Counted from the stretch's first letter, positions 23,456 through 37,274 are shown. The stretch is DNA of 64,000 bases from Lycorma delicatula (GCF_047948215.1 NC_134456.1:56313959-56377958); one strand, 5' to 3'. Program-made: numbers and translations. The notes: a model not told the origin generated them from the letters alone.

Positions 23456-25074
23456 ATAATTATATTGTCCTAGATTTAAATCCCTAATTCACAGTAGTTT
23501 TAATATAACGGTTAGTCATATTAGAAAATGGTTAGTTAAAAATAAACAATAACTTACCTTTTAATTTGCCATCGTCTCTAAAAATTCAAAATTAAAGGAT
23601 TGAAATCTCTTAATTTATTACAGTTTTCAGAAATTTGTAATATTATTATTTTTTTAAATGTTTATTTTAAATTATATAATTTTATTTTTATTTAACGTAT
23701 GGATAGTTTACAGAAAAAGACGCTCATGTAAATATACTGAAATTAATCAGTTGATGGTGATGATTGTTCTAGCCTCGCACGAGGTGCTCGCATCACCTCA
23801 CCACTCTAGCCCCTCACGCATTCCCCACGGGAACCCATTATTAGTAAACAGGATCTTTTTTATTTCATTTTATTTAACGTAAACTTAATTCTATTATTAG
23901 TTTTAATATTATTCATTCGACTTATTCAAATCATTCAATTCAAACCCAGCTCTCATAGTGAAGAAACTCACAGTTCTTTGACTCGATTCATTCAAGTTTG
24001 TGCTCCCAACCGGCAAATCTCAACTATATATATATATTAACTATTACATTATACTAATGTTATATATTAACAATATTAATATATTTATTTGTATATTTAT
24101 ATAACCTATGACACTCCAAATAACGTAAGATTCCAACGCGAGATCATTATATCTAAATCGGTTCAACCATTTAGCTGCTACAGTAGAACAATCACACATA
24201 CATACATACACCTGAGACACATTACACTCCTTTTTTGGGCAGTCGTATAAAAATATTATCATTGTTACCATTCATTTATTTTTTCAGCACAAAACAAGAG
24301 TGTTCCCATTCCTAAATGATTTTAAATCATCCTTTTTCATTTTTTAATTACGGTTTTTAGGTTTTTGTCATACCTTTTCAGGTAGACGGTACTGTACCAG
24401 AAGTAATAAAATTTATTACATTCAGTTAATTACACACTTCAGGGCTACTGTAATACCTGTCAATTTATACATTATGCCTAGAAAGCGGATTGCGTAAATC
24501 TTTTATTAAAGACGTACACAATGTTTTAACAAATTTTGTTGTTTTTAATAACTTGGATCCAGTAATAACATCCTGTTTACGAAAGTAAGGAAAAAGTTAT
24601 AAATATAATCATTACAATCAGATACAACAAATATTTTTATACTAAACTTTCAGGATTTGTTTGAAACTCGGAAGGAGATTTTTCTTTTGAATGAGATTCT
24701 GCCTTTGTCAACAGCTACTTTAGATCTAACATTTTAATATGATATGCATTTTTGTTTGATTTATTTCAATATAGATGCATTTAAAAAGTTTTTACTACGA
24801 AGTATATTGCCCTGACCCTCTTCATAGTTCGATTGCAGGTTCCAAAATAGTTTGAAAAACTCATCCCGCCCAAACACATCAGAGAAAAAAGTCATTCTAC
24901 TCTCCCATTGAATAAAAAAGTAAATAAATAATAAACACGCCGTAATAATTATTACTGTTAATAGATTATTAAAAATTGCGTGGTTTTAAAACACAACAAC
25001 AAAGCAATAGCTGCAAAATACCATTGCCAGTCCTAAATATCGTAATAACACCGTACGTAAACAACACTAGAGGT
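23456..25074. other. A+T-rich non-coding stretch
   Basis: Open frames at 23658-23882 and 24044-24271 have no motif and weak composition. No repeat was recognised. Confidence 0.45.
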
Positions 25075-25258
25075 CTGAATACTAGATTGTGAATACCGGT
25101 GTTCTTTGGTGGTTGGGTTTAAATTAATCGCACATCTCAGGAATGGTTGACCTGAGACTGTACAAGGCTACACTTCATTTACATTCATACATATCATCAT
25201 CATTCATCCTCTGAAGTAATATCTATAGTGTTTCCGTAGGCTAAACAAAGAAAGAAAA
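25075..25258 (+). mobile_element. tRNA-derived SINE, 5'-truncated copy
   Basis: It matches the body and tail of the SINEs at 3002-3305 and 61053-61348 read on their minus strand, starting tgaatactagattgtgaata and including ggtgttctttggtggttggg, catctcaggaatggt and cattcatcctctgaagtaat. The tail is ggctaaacaaagaaagaaaa. The tRNA head with both promoter boxes is missing, so this copy cannot be transcribed from its own promoter. The R1-like copy 1 lies about 130 bp downstream. Confidence 0.8.
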
Positions 25259-25375
25259 TAAGAACATAAAGGTTATTTTGAAAACGATAGTGACTAGGAA
25301 ACGATAGTCCAATAATTGACTGAAATCTAGTGATGACTATACAAAATAGATTTTATATTGTGGAAGTAAATATGT

Positions 25376-25388
25376 AGTTTCGATTACA
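25376..25388. repeat. Target-site duplication, left, of R1-like copy 1
   Basis: The sequence agtttcgattaca matches agttgcgattaca at 26911-26923 with one mismatch, on the two sides of the element. Confidence 0.7.
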
Positions 25389-26910
25389 TCTCGATTCCCC
25401 CCCTCCCCGAGGGGAGAAGAACCCACCTCGTAGCGTGTCCGGTCGCTACACCACCCCCTCCGTTCCTAGACAGCAGTGGCTTTAACGGAGGACTTCTTCT
25501 CGCCCGCAAACTGATGCGCACCACAGCTTACAGTTCAGGCCCCGCAGAGATGCCACCGATGCAGATGCCCCAAGGGAAAAATTCACCCGGTAAAAATTCT
25601 ACATCGGTAAAAATTCACCCCGAGATAGATTTAAATGTTTATGCCTTCAGAATGAAGACAACGGACACCTGCAGCTACCACGTCGCCCTCAAGAACTAAG
25701 CTAGAAACCTAACCGCGGAAAGAAGACCCCGCGCCTAGATCCTACTATAAAGAGCCACTATCTGAATGTCACAGATAAGCACTAACAACCTCAACAATAA
25801 ACTTCCCACTAAAGTTTAACATCGAAATTTAGACCTAGTTCCCTTAAGAACCCCGCTTAATACTCTAATGAGTTTCTATCTGACTCTGTTCCGGTCTGCC
25901 CGGGAGAGGAGAATAAACGCCTACTCCCGTACAGCGCCATCGCGGAGTCCCGCGTGACATTCACCATTTTTCGCAATTGCCGCCAAGACTCCCCTACGTA
26001 CCACCTAAGCAGCACCCAGAGAAGCCCCGCCGACAGTGACTTTAGCTCAAAATCCCCTCGTCGGAGCGCGACCGCACCCGCCGGGCAAGATAATCCCGCC
26101 CGCCGACAACGGCCGCAACTCCGCCGACAGCCTGATTCAATGTATACCACCAATACATCTAACCGAAGCACGCTGCCTAAGCGCCTACCTTCGGCCAGTC
26201 AACTCCCCAGGCGGTCCTAGCCACCCATGTTCCTATCACCTACTAGATTCCTTCGGCGGTCCTGCTCAGGGCGAGGAAGCGAAGGAAGCCAGCAACTATT
26301 TTCCACTCTCTACGAGTCCTCCAGTTGACTCGTAGATCCAAAACAGAATTTACTCTCTCGAGTTCCCTAGTAACTCTGGTACGTTCAGCTTCGTACCGGG
26401 GACATATGTAGAGGACAAGGTCCACAGTGTCATCGACCCTACAGTCCGGACAGAAGCCGGAATCAACGAACCTAAACTTAGCCAATTTGTCCCTAAATGC
26501 ACCATGTCCTGAAAGGAACTGAGTGGTATGCCGATTGGGGGATACCCAGCTAATCGCTCGCAACTCTCTAGCATCGGGGAATATACCATGCGTATAACGA
26601 CCTGTCAAAAGAAGTGTTCCACCTATCTTGCCAAGAGTCAAAACCTTGATCTTCGATCTCACGCATACGCCCAGTAGTAAGAAGACCAGCCTTCCTAGCA
26701 ACATACCGCTGGCTACGTTCCGTACCCGAAATATCCGCAGGTTTGATGCCTGCGATCTCAGTCACTGCCTCTCGCGAGATAGTCCTGTAACCACCGACAA
26801 CCGCTAACAGAAGAAGACGCTGGGCTCGTAAAATAATGTCCCTATAGCTTTGGTGTTGTAAACGATGAGCCCAGACGGGCGCAGCGTACAACATAATGGC
26901 CTCACAGACG
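25389..26910 (-). mobile_element. R1-clade-like non-LTR retrotransposon, copy 1 (5'-truncated)
   Basis: This 1,522-bp G+C-rich block aligns over its full length with 54100 to about 55630. Its 3' end (minus strand ...GGGGGAATCGAGA at 25389) is the same as in copy 2, with no poly(A) tail. It begins at 26910 in the ORF2 region just before the C-terminal domain. A 13-bp duplication with one mismatch flanks it. It contains the end of ORF2 and about 850 bp of 3' untranslated region. Open frames on the plus strand and the minus frame at 25857-26171 are shadows of G+C-rich untranslated sequence. The R1-clade label rests on the ORF2 tail and on the Gag of copy 2. It is not in ribosomal DNA. Confidence 0.85.
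26243..26904 (-). pseudogene. R1-like ORF2 C-terminal remnant (copy 1)
   Basis: The fragment starts inside ORF2, just 5' of MLYAAPVWAHR (from 26894), the block that follows the reverse-transcriptase core in R1-clade proteins. It continues with LLLLAVVGGYRTISREAV and TEIAGIKPADI. A frameshift near 26600-26650 moves the reading to a second frame with THGIFPDARELRAISWVSP and FLSGHGAFRDKL. The C-terminal zinc-finger region follows as FCPDCRVDDTVDLVLYICPR: three Cys are present, but the His usually found before VL(F/Y)xC is Leu here. The frame ends at the TAG at 26243. No endonuclease or catalytic reverse transcriptase is present, so the copy is inactive. Copy 2 has a close relative of this segment. 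Confidence 0.8.
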
Positions 26911-26923
26911 AGTTGCGATTACA
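26911..26923. repeat. Target-site duplication, right, of R1-like copy 1
   Basis: The sequence agttgcgattaca differs from the left copy at one base. Confidence 0.7.
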
Positions 26924-28892
26924 GCCGCCAATAGCCCTTTATGGATAAATTAAGGTATCGTATTTAGCAGTCAGTCGCTCTCTGCGCATTTACTGTCGAG
27001 GTTATATAGCCGTTAATAGCGTACGATTATATTCATATTGGTATCTAGCAATACTACTTTTGAAATTTATCCTTTAAATTTAGATTTGCCTAGTTTTCTA
27101 CTTTCTATAAACATCATTTATTAATGAATTACAAAGCTGTTAGTCTTGATTTTAAATATAAACTAATAATCTATTTTCTGAAAAGGTAAGCAGAGCTCCC
27201 GTATCTCTTTACAGGAGATAAATCCAAAAATGTAAAATTACATTCATCTGTCTAACTCCTTCAAAAATTGAATATAATTTTTAAATTATAAATTATACTT
27301 AATCTTATTTCAGCACACACAAAATAAATCACAATTTTACTATAATCCAAATATTATAAACTGAACGGTTTGCCATATGGATTGTTTTAGGTTTTCAATA
27401 TTTCACGCGTTTCCCATTTATCAGTGAAATACTATGCGAAATGTTTAGTTCTCAGCAGAAACTTGGAAAGGATAAAAAATCATCTATAGCGAAGGGGAAA
27501 AAGAGAATGACAGAAGAGTATCGATTTATTTTAACAATTTATTTTATCATTTTCCAAACTATTATTAAATTATTGAAATAGGATATCTTGATAATTTTAC
27601 AGCGTTATTTAGATAATCGAACAAGATTAACGATTTTGGAATAAAGTTTCATTCCTGCTCCTTAAAAATTATTTAATTCATCTACGATTAATTAATTAAT
27701 CTAGGATAAAAGCAGTTTTGTAATTTTCTTTCATAGAAGTGTAGTAATCCATTTTAGTTTCCTGTTTTCATATACGAGGAATTTATAGTCTTATATAATT
27801 ATTAGTTACCACGTTTATGAAACTTAAAATCCTGACGCTGCAAACTGTGCTATCAGCTGCCACATGCATAGTGCTGAGGTTTATAGCCTATATTATTATA
27901 TTGCTGAACAAAATGTTTATGAACATTAATTTTGTTAATTTTTGTACATACCTTAAAAAATCTACATTTTTTTCGACGTAAATAACAACTCTGTTGTTTT
28001 TACTTAACTATTATATAAAGAATGGAGAGTTATACAGAAAAAGAGTTCTTATACAGAGAATTTTTCATGCTATCATCTATAATTTGAACGTAAGATTTGT
28101 TCGGTTTTAGTAGTCTTCGAATTAAACTTAAATAAATGTGATTTTTTTACTTTACTTGATGAATAATTTAAATTCTCAATTATATCAACATAAAAATGTA
28201 TTCGTGTGGAATTTTTCCTACACTGTAAAATTCGTTACTTAGTGAAATTTGTTAAAACACACGTAACAAACGGGAAACATACTGCAAGATTAATAACTTA
28301 CTCCATAAGTATCATTGCACGTAATATATTATTACGTACATAGATAAAAGTACGTAGATAAATCTAAACATATTTTTGAGATTTGTTATTTCAAAATAGA
28401 AAATTTTATTTATGAGAGTTATGTAGCGGATAGCACCGTGTATTGTATTATAAATAAAACATTAAATTAAATCATTATTTGTAATCTCAGCTACATAACT
28501 GTACAAATAAATTACTTATTTGATAGTAAGTAATTTATCTTTTCAAATAAAAATAAAATGCTTTCATTATTCAGTATTCTTTAAAATTATTAGAACGTGT
28601 AAAGATATTTAATCTATATTGTGGTTAATTTCTTTTTTAATAACTTATTCATTACCTTTTTAATGTTATAAAAAAAACCTACCCTTAAAGTTATAACCTT
28701 TTGAACTCCATAAAATATTAAATTATTTAATAATTAATTATTTAACAATAGATTCAGAGTTTAATTCGGTATTTCTTAGTTATATATTTTATCCAACAGT
28801 AAAAGTTTGATAAATATCCACTGTGAAAGCACGCATGGAATTTCATTTTATATATATTACATATGAATCTCACAATTTACTTCTGTGTTCAG

Positions 28893-28896
<4 letters not shown>
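26924..28896. other. A+T-rich non-coding stretch
   Basis: Composition returns to A+T-rich within about 100 bp of the element. An inverted repeat with 12-bp arms (ataaattactta, 28507-28518 and 28527-28538, 8-nt spacer) is the only structure noticed. Confidence 0.45.

Positions 28897-28940
<44 letters not shown>
28897..28940. repeat. TA/TG compound microsatellite
   Basis: The TA run 28897-28933 is followed by TG to 28940. The frame 28823-29065 crosses it and is not a gene. Confidence 0.95.
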
Positions 28941-28941
<1 letters not shown>

Positions 28942-30319
28942 ATATAATATGTTTATTTTTTACTCAGTGCAATCTTCCTTTCTGTTTCAGGTACACATTA
29001 TTGTTCCTTTTCGGTGCATGGTAATTTTTATGTTAAGGTATGTAAGTTTTTATTATTTTAAATGACTGGTTACTTTATAATTAACGCTATTTTCATCCGG
29101 AATAAATCTATTTATTTTCTGTTACTCAGGTTTAAACAAAATATGTCGAATTCCATCTGTCAATCAATTGTGGAGTAGTACATAAACTCCAGATTTCCCT
29201 CTTTTGCACTTAGTGAACAGTATTTTATTAGATCTTTCACTCTCTAAAGAGTTTTACCACACGCAAAAACTGCAGTAGGTGACATGTTCATGTTTTCAAA
29301 AATTAATTATAGCATCTGATCGTTTGATAGGTTAGCCTGCACTAGAAGTTTCTATAAAAATCGAAGCTTGAAGATTTACGGCTTGACACAACTGAAAAGA
29401 TCATTTTTATACCATAGCATTTGCCATTATTAATTTACGTTGAAATCGTAATCTTCAAGTCTTTGTGATAATTTTTGAAGAGATTTAAGGGATATCAGAA
29501 ATTGGCCGTATGTCCTATAAGAATCTTGTCGATGGATAACACTGGGTTGATAGTTTTCTTCAACAGTGTTACGAGGGCATTTCAGTGTCTTTAATCAGGT
29601 TGAGATGTATCGGCTAATACTGATAAGATTTTCAAGTTACCAACCTTGTAAAAAAAATTCCAGATGGCTAGATTGATATAGTTAAAAGTTAAAAAAATCT
29701 ATAAAAAAGATTTTTAAATTTGGAGAGCTTACGAGATAATTTTCTTTAAAAATTCATTAATTAAAGAACTTCAATGGAATTTTCAATTTTATTTTTTATA
29801 AGCTGAGAACCGCACACAGGTGAACTTTTCGTCAAGTTATACTATTTTCGAGAATATCATCATTGAAAATATATTCAATCTACCAAAACAACACGGTTGT
29901 TTTTGTGATTTCATGGTTGTAGATAGCTGTTTTGACGTTAGTACAAGAGACCAACATACATCCAGACAAGCATTCATACATCCAGAATGTTTAATTAAAA
30001 TTTAATACTATTGGAATCGTGTAGTTTTAAAACTAAAAAAAATCTCCAAAAATAAAGTATAAAAATCTGATGGGTTGTATGAAATATATTATTATGTTTA
30101 TTACGTAGCAGTCGGTAAAATAGAAAAAGATACACATAATCACATTTCACTCATTCTCATTGCTATAAATAAATTCACAAAACATTTTTCATTTAATTAA
30201 TAATTTTAAATCTTATGATACAAATAAGAAGTCTGTGTTATTCATTTGTCTTGCCTTTATATGTCATTGTTAGATGTAACGTATTCATCATCTATCATTT
30301 ATAAGCATGTATTGTATTT

Positions 30320-30351
<32 letters not shown>

Positions 30352-31436
30352 GAGCTATTTTTCGTTACAAATGTTCAATAAGGATATTTATATTCTGTAA
30401 AGCCTGAATTAAATAAATTACGCCTTGTGAATTAATTACTATTTTTGACTAACTTTTCTTTAAATTGCCTGCCAATAAAATTAATCTATGATTAAAGTTG
30501 TTTATTTTATTTCACGACTTTTCATCTTCTTTACTTTCCTTCAACGAAGAATCTAATAGTTTTCATTATATACTTGGAGAATAATGTTGGTAATTAAGAT
30601 AAAATGTGAGATTAGAGATTGTAATTGAAATTCATTAAGAATTTTTTTTACCAAGATGGAATCGCATTGAACTAGAATAATAAATAATTAACTGTTAGGT
30701 CGTTATAAAAATGTATTCAAAAAGGCTTATCTATCTTTCACTGTAAAGTTTTTATTGAAAATTTCTTTATTTAAAATATCTCTTCTTTAGTAGTTCCGTT
30801 GAAATATTCAGAGAGAGTAAAATGTGAGTTTTAGTTCTCTAAAGAATATAAACATTTACACAGATTTCGTGATAGTTTAAATTCACTAATTAAAATGCAC
30901 AAAGAATAACATATCGTTTTGTATACTGAAAATGTGAGAAGACTATAGTATAAGGTAACCAAGATATGTTCATATAAATTAAAATCATAATGTTCATTTC
31001 TACGTTTATCTTCGTACTTTTACTACTACTTTATCTTTTCTACTTTTATCTTCATTGTGTAAAAAATACCTTTTTTTTATTCCTCGCTGAATGTCCCGAT
31101 CAACCAATTTAAACGCTTTAATAATTCATAAAATGTACACATCAGTATGTATAAAGTGCTATTAAATTTTTTATAGAATGCAGTGTCTTCTGTTGTAGTC
31201 AAATTATGGGCTGATGACAGCAATTTTAAGCTAATTTCTTTATATATTTTTTTTCAATCTGCAGGAATACTTTTTATTAATTATCTGTGATTTATAATTT
31301 TTATATTACATTATTACATAAAAAAACACTTAAATCAGTTTCTATCTGTATAGATATTAATAGATTAAAAAATTCCGTAAAATTCATACAACGAATTAAA
31401 ATTGTTTTTGTTATTACTATTATCCTAGTCAACTTT
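28941..31436. other. A+T-rich non-coding stretch
   Basis: It contains the AT/AC microsatellite at 30321-30350. The open frames at 29820-30005 and 31287-31484 show no domain. Confidence 0.45.
30321..30350. repeat. AT/AC compound microsatellite
   Basis: An AT run of about ten units followed by five AC units. Confidence 0.95.
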
Positions 31437-31547
31437 AGTAATGTTACAAATATTTGTAGGATTATATCCTACACGTGTACGTAAAGAAGCACTCCATCTC
31501 ATTTTTAATCCAGACCCTAGCGAAATCTTCATCTTCTCCTACAAAGA
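31437..31547 (+). other. Short coding-like segment, unidentified
   Basis: A frame ending in TAG at about 31537 reads TRVRKEALHLIFNPDPSEIF then IFSYKEAFTLPPLTSYPDLT. Codon use is more balanced than in the flanks. It may be an exon scrap or a transposon fragment. I recognise no family, and no splice sites were judged convincing. Confidence 0.22.
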
Positions 31548-32734
<1,187 letters not shown>

Positions 32735-33740
32735 GGCATTGGCTACCGTGTAGGAGAAAAAAATAACCGTACAATGGTTTCATTAAAGCAGATCTGTTAT
32801 TAATACTATTCGTAGACGTTTTTGTTTAGAGTATGGCCATGATCCTCTTAATAAAGATTCTCTTAACAGCAGTTTAAGGAAACAGGAAGGTATACAAAAA
32901 TAGGTACCGGCAGACCTCCCATATCTGAGGAAGTTGTGGATCGCGTAAGAGAAACTTTCAGAGAAGCCCTGGTAAATCGACTCGTCCAGTGAGTTTAAAT
33001 CTTGGATACAAAATCAAAAGTTTAAATCTTCATACATCCAAAATTCAGCCGGTGCATGCAACTGAAAATGATGATAAACTATGCCATTACAATTTTTCCG
33101 GGACATTCTTGATATAGTGAACGAAGATAAAGAGTTTTTAAAAAAGTAATCTTCTGCGGTTAAAAAGGCCAGAAACATGGAATGTTTCTGGACTTTTTAA
33201 CCGTCATAATTGTCGGTTTTAGGGGTAGCGAGAATCCTCATACCGTTCGACAAACACATCGTGATAACCCAAGTATTAATGTTTTGTATGCGTTGAATAA
33301 ATGTGATGTAATCACTCTTCTTCTGCTTATTACCATTCTTCTTCGCAGAGCCAACTCTTATGAACGCTAGTTACGTGGACATGTCGCAGGAGTATATAAT
33401 ACCACAAATTTAACATCGGCAACTCAACGTTAACTTCCAACAAAATGGCGCACCACGTCATTGGGGTTTAAATGTTAGAGACTACCTACGCAAACAATTT
33501 CCTCAACGTTGATTGGCTGCAACAGACCAACTATCTGGCATTACGCCACTCGCCTTTTTTGGGAAGCGTTTGTCAAAGACAGGATGTACGCGACGAAGTT
33601 TGTCAACATCAATGAACCAAAGGGAAGAATCGAAGGTGTAATAATAAAATAGCTCCAGTTCGTAATGTTTGGCGTGAAATCAATAGCGTCTAGACATTTT
33701 ATATGACACAAGGTGTTCATGTAGAACTTATTTTAAGTTA
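32735..33740 (+). pseudogene. Mariner-type transposase, degraded (lineage A)
   Basis: The order of conserved blocks follows mariner-type (IS630/Tc1/mariner) transposases. The N-terminal part reads RRRFCLEYGHDPLNKDSL and GTGRPPISEEVVDRVRETF (helix-turn-helix region), then NRHNCRF and ENPHTVRQTHRDNPSINVLY. The second catalytic region reads NFQQNGAPRHWGLNVRDYLR, with Asn where the catalytic Asp of QDGAPPH normally stands. The third reads ITPLAFFGKR, with Ala where Asp is expected. The end matches the VHVELIL tail. The first catalytic block (FSDEAT in the family) is disrupted by the hairpin at 33157-33203. Frameshifts and stops are many. The size, near 1 kb, fits a full-length transposase. Terminal inverted repeats were not found. 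Confidence 0.75.
33157..33203. repeat. Near-perfect 22-bp inverted repeat with 3-nt loop inside the mariner
   Basis: The arms 33157-33178 and 33182-33203 are complementary at 21 of 22 positions around the spacer gga. The right arm (atgtttctgg...taaccg) matches the expected coding sequence that leads into NRHNCR. The left arm is an extra inverted copy, replacing the first catalytic block. Confidence 0.9.
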
Positions 33741-34143
33741 ATAAATATTGTAAACGAAACTGTTTGAAATGCCCTTTTAATTTTAAAACTCAGTCCTTGT
33801 TTTTTTAACTTTTTATTAACATCTAAAATGTGCTGAATTTATGATCAGTCTGTATTTTATTATTTAGCAGTGTTTCACATCTAATTAATAATCTACCATT
33901 ATAGTTTTCACCTTATATCTAATCTATACTTATGCTATGTAACATCGCCAGAGCTGCTTATTTGTAATATCGTCTTCTTCTAATATTACATATATGCCAT
34001 GATCAAATTGGAAATTCTGGAGCGTTTATTGGCCAATTCTTTGTTTTCAAATTCTGAACGACCTGATTATAATCGATTACCGTCTTAATTTTTTCACCTT
34101 CTTATAAAGTTTTATCGACTTCATGATGAATTTCTTAGCATTA

Positions 34144-34186
34144 AAAATATTCAGAATCAGTACTAAATATTGATTCTGAATATTTT
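34144..34186. repeat. Perfect 16-bp inverted repeat, 11-nt spacer
   Basis: The arm aaaatattcagaatca (34144-34159) is exactly complementary to 34171-34186. A transcript would form a stable hairpin. Confidence 0.85.
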
Positions 34187-34262
34187 CTCTTCATAATATC
34201 AATCTACTCAGTAAACATAATACTATGTACGTATCGAAGTTGCCATCGCCAAAGAATCGCTT

Positions 34263-34455
34263 AAAGAAGTAGGAAGATCCAGAATAATACCTGGCGAGAA
34301 TTAGTATATTTAGAGAGGCTAAGTACAGATCTGTCAGATATTAGGAAAAGGAATATGAGAACTATGTCAGATGGAGCTCGATTATTGCTGCTTTCAATTT
34401 CACAGGGAATGATGAACAAAATTCAAGAGTGGAGAATATTGGATTTAAATTAATA
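34263..34455 (+). other. Coding-like open segment, unidentified
   Basis: A frame of about 62 codons follows a TAA near 34260 and ends in TAA at about 34452. It contains RKIQNNTWRELVYLERLSTD, LSDIRKRNMRTMSDGARLLL and NKIQEW. Codon use is more protein-like than in flanking DNA, but there is no suitable start Met near its beginning, no domain I recognise, and no convincing splice pair. It may be an exon or transposon scrap. Confidence 0.22.
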
Positions 34456-37231
34456 AATTCTAAGGTACATAATTTATTTTCCTCTTTAATGAAAATTTGT
34501 TAAACCCGCATTTTATTAAACTATTCGTTCATTATATTTTAATGTCTTAAATTTCTTAACGTTAAAACGAAGAATTTACATAATTAAAATTACTAATAGA
34601 TGTACTTTTTTGAAATTTATCTCGGATTTTGTAAATAAAAATGTATGGAAACTTAAATTTTTGTTCTATTCTTGCAGATAAAAACATTTAAATACAGATT
34701 CATTTCAGATTTGTTCTTTTTTTTTCTGAAGTAGACGTATATGCCTACTTGTTGCAAAATAATTTATAGCTTATCAAATCACGAAAAAGAAGCAATTTTA
34801 CATGTTATTCTGTCAATATGGTTGCTAGAATTTTGTAACTGCGACGATCGGATTATTGTAGTCTTTTGTAAAATAAGTTTATTGTTTCTCCATAAAATTT
34901 ATTTCCAAAAACTTTGCCTCTTTGATCTTTATCGTCTTCCAGCAATATTTTAAAATATAATTTTAACATCAGCCAACCAGCAAATAATTGGTTTACTTCA
35001 TACAACGTTAAAAATTATATTTATTTAAATAAATCCATTTTAATGAGGTTTAACTTTTCATTTCTTATTTAAAATATTTTCACGATAATATAAAATTATT
35101 TAAATGATGTTAATTAAGTAACAGATTTATATATATAAGTTGAGTACTGCCTATTTGACTAAATTCTAATTTAATGAAGAAATAATCTCTTAAATTGTTT
35201 CGAATCAATTGCTTTTGTCATTGGGCTGTTATTAATTATACTTCGTTTAGAACGTATTACTTAACTGCATTAACTGATACATTAAAACAAAAACATCCTA
35301 TTTTCCGTATTATCATCAACGAATTTTTATTCGTTATTATATGAAGTCCTTCTTCTTAGCCTTTATTGTTCACTGTTCAGTACTTTTCAAAATGTCTCTT
35401 GTTTTACACGAAAACCTTTTTACTATTTTAATTATTCCGTCTTACTTTGAGTTTCTCTTGACTAAATTTTTTTATTACCTCTTAAATCTTCGTTCCTTTG
35501 TATAGTAATATACATATTTATAATGAAATTAAAAGTGAATGTGACAGGTTGAAGGTTGAATATTCAGTACATTCTGAATTAAATCTAGCTGTAGCTTATA
35601 AAAAGCAAATAACACAATCTACCATTATTTTTATATTGCTACTGTGATAAATTTTGTAATTTATATTTTTTTGAAAAGAGCATATATCGTTTACTTTTAT
35701 TTGCTTCAGAACAGGATTATAAAATTAAACTATTCACAACCAGGTTGTTGTTGACATTATTAATTCAACGCCATACTGTTTTAATCTATGAATATAAGCA
35801 TCGGTTAAATGTGAATTTTACAGTAATAACTTTAATAAGCGGTGATTCTCTTTTCATTTAATGTGCTCGCTTGGAAAATGTTCATCGTTATTTTTTTCTG
35901 GACGAGCATTTATTATTATAATATTTTATTGCTTTAATATTAATTGCATTAAGCTGTAATTTATTATTAATAGTAGCAGAAATGTAATTATGCAATAACT
36001 TTTGTTTATGTATTCGTATTTTGAATATTAAATTAAACTGTAACTGAATTAAACGTTTAGCGTTAAAAATATAATAATTACCAGAATGCATTTACATTTC
36101 GCTGTCTGCTGTTATGAATAATATCCTTTTTTTAAATAGCATTCCAATTATTTATAAATTAAGTTTAGATCTCACAAATTTAAATTATCTTCAACTTGAA
36201 TTTATCCTTACACTTATTAAAAGTAATTTTTTTTCTTTCATACGAATGGGAATGCTGAAATATTAGATAGTTTAACAATTTACTTTTAGTCGTAAAATGT
36301 TTTTTTTTTTTTTTTTGTTATGCGACAAGGAAATTTTATTATGCAGCCGCTCTCTGTTTCTTATCTACAAAAACACAGATGTTCTTTTTTCCTGACATTT
36401 TAAAATTTATTTGTTAATTTCAAGTAGTAAAAAAGAGAAATGGAAGATTATTCATATTTTTAAATAAAGAATTGAGAAATATTAAAATGACTTTACCCCA
36501 GAATTATATTCTTGGTTTATAATTATTTTAATAAAATATCGTATATGAAAATACATTGACGATGCTTAGTTGGATGGCTCTTACTATACATGCAGACAAA
36601 GAATTAGTGATATTGTAATGATGCTTTCGCTTAATAATTGATGGCGATCATTTTATTTGAACGTTATTTCACTTTTTTGTGTTACAAAAGCCACGTATTA
36701 TCATCAGAATTCTTCATTGACAATCGACTTTATAATAATTACTATTATTAATAACAGAATTTAATTGTAAATACTGGCTGTTGAAATACCTATGACATTC
36801 AATACCTATTGGTAATAGGCTTGGCCAATTCCTCATTTCCAAGTCGCTTACATTTTATCGTCTGTGGTTTTCTTTTATTAGGAGCGATGTGGTAAAAATA
36901 TGTCGTCATTCAAAGTCTAAGCTACTACAAAACCAAAATTAATTTTATTTCCACAATCATTGAACTTCTTATAATGAATTTTCAGGAATTAGACGACTCA
37001 AGTTCAGCCTTTAAGAACTTCAGTTAAATTATGAATAACCATTCATAAGAAATTCCCAGACAGGTCTACAGGCAGGGCCTTCCTTAAAAAAAAATACCAA
37101 GGACATAGTTTCTCTGCATGATCCGAAATATTTACCATGTATCCAGAGGGCGTCTCATCAAAACCCACAAAATATATTCCCATGATCTGAATCTTCCCCA
37201 GAAAACCCTTTACCAAGGATTGGAGTAGCAG

Positions 37232-37233
<2 letters not shown>

Positions 37234-37274
<41 letters not shown>
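37234..37274. repeat. AT microsatellite
   Basis: AT run with one interruption near 37265. Confidence 0.95.

Larger units (their letters stand above)
33741..37233. other. A+T-rich stretch with a hairpin and one coding-like frame
   Basis: Two items stand out and are listed separately: the inverted repeat at 34144-34186 and the open segment at 34263-34455. A slightly G+C-richer part at 37060-37220 shows no readable protein. The poly-T run at 36300-36316 is plain. The other open frames (34741-34953, 35888-36091) lack motifs. Confidence 0.4.

Noticed and set aside
25857..26335. Open frames in the 3' untranslated part of R1-like copy 1
   Set aside because: They are not preserved as matching frames in copy 2 and have no domain; G+C-rich sequence gives few stops.
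28823..29065. 80-residue plus-strand frame
   Set aside because: Most of its middle is TA/TG microsatellite; no domain on either side.
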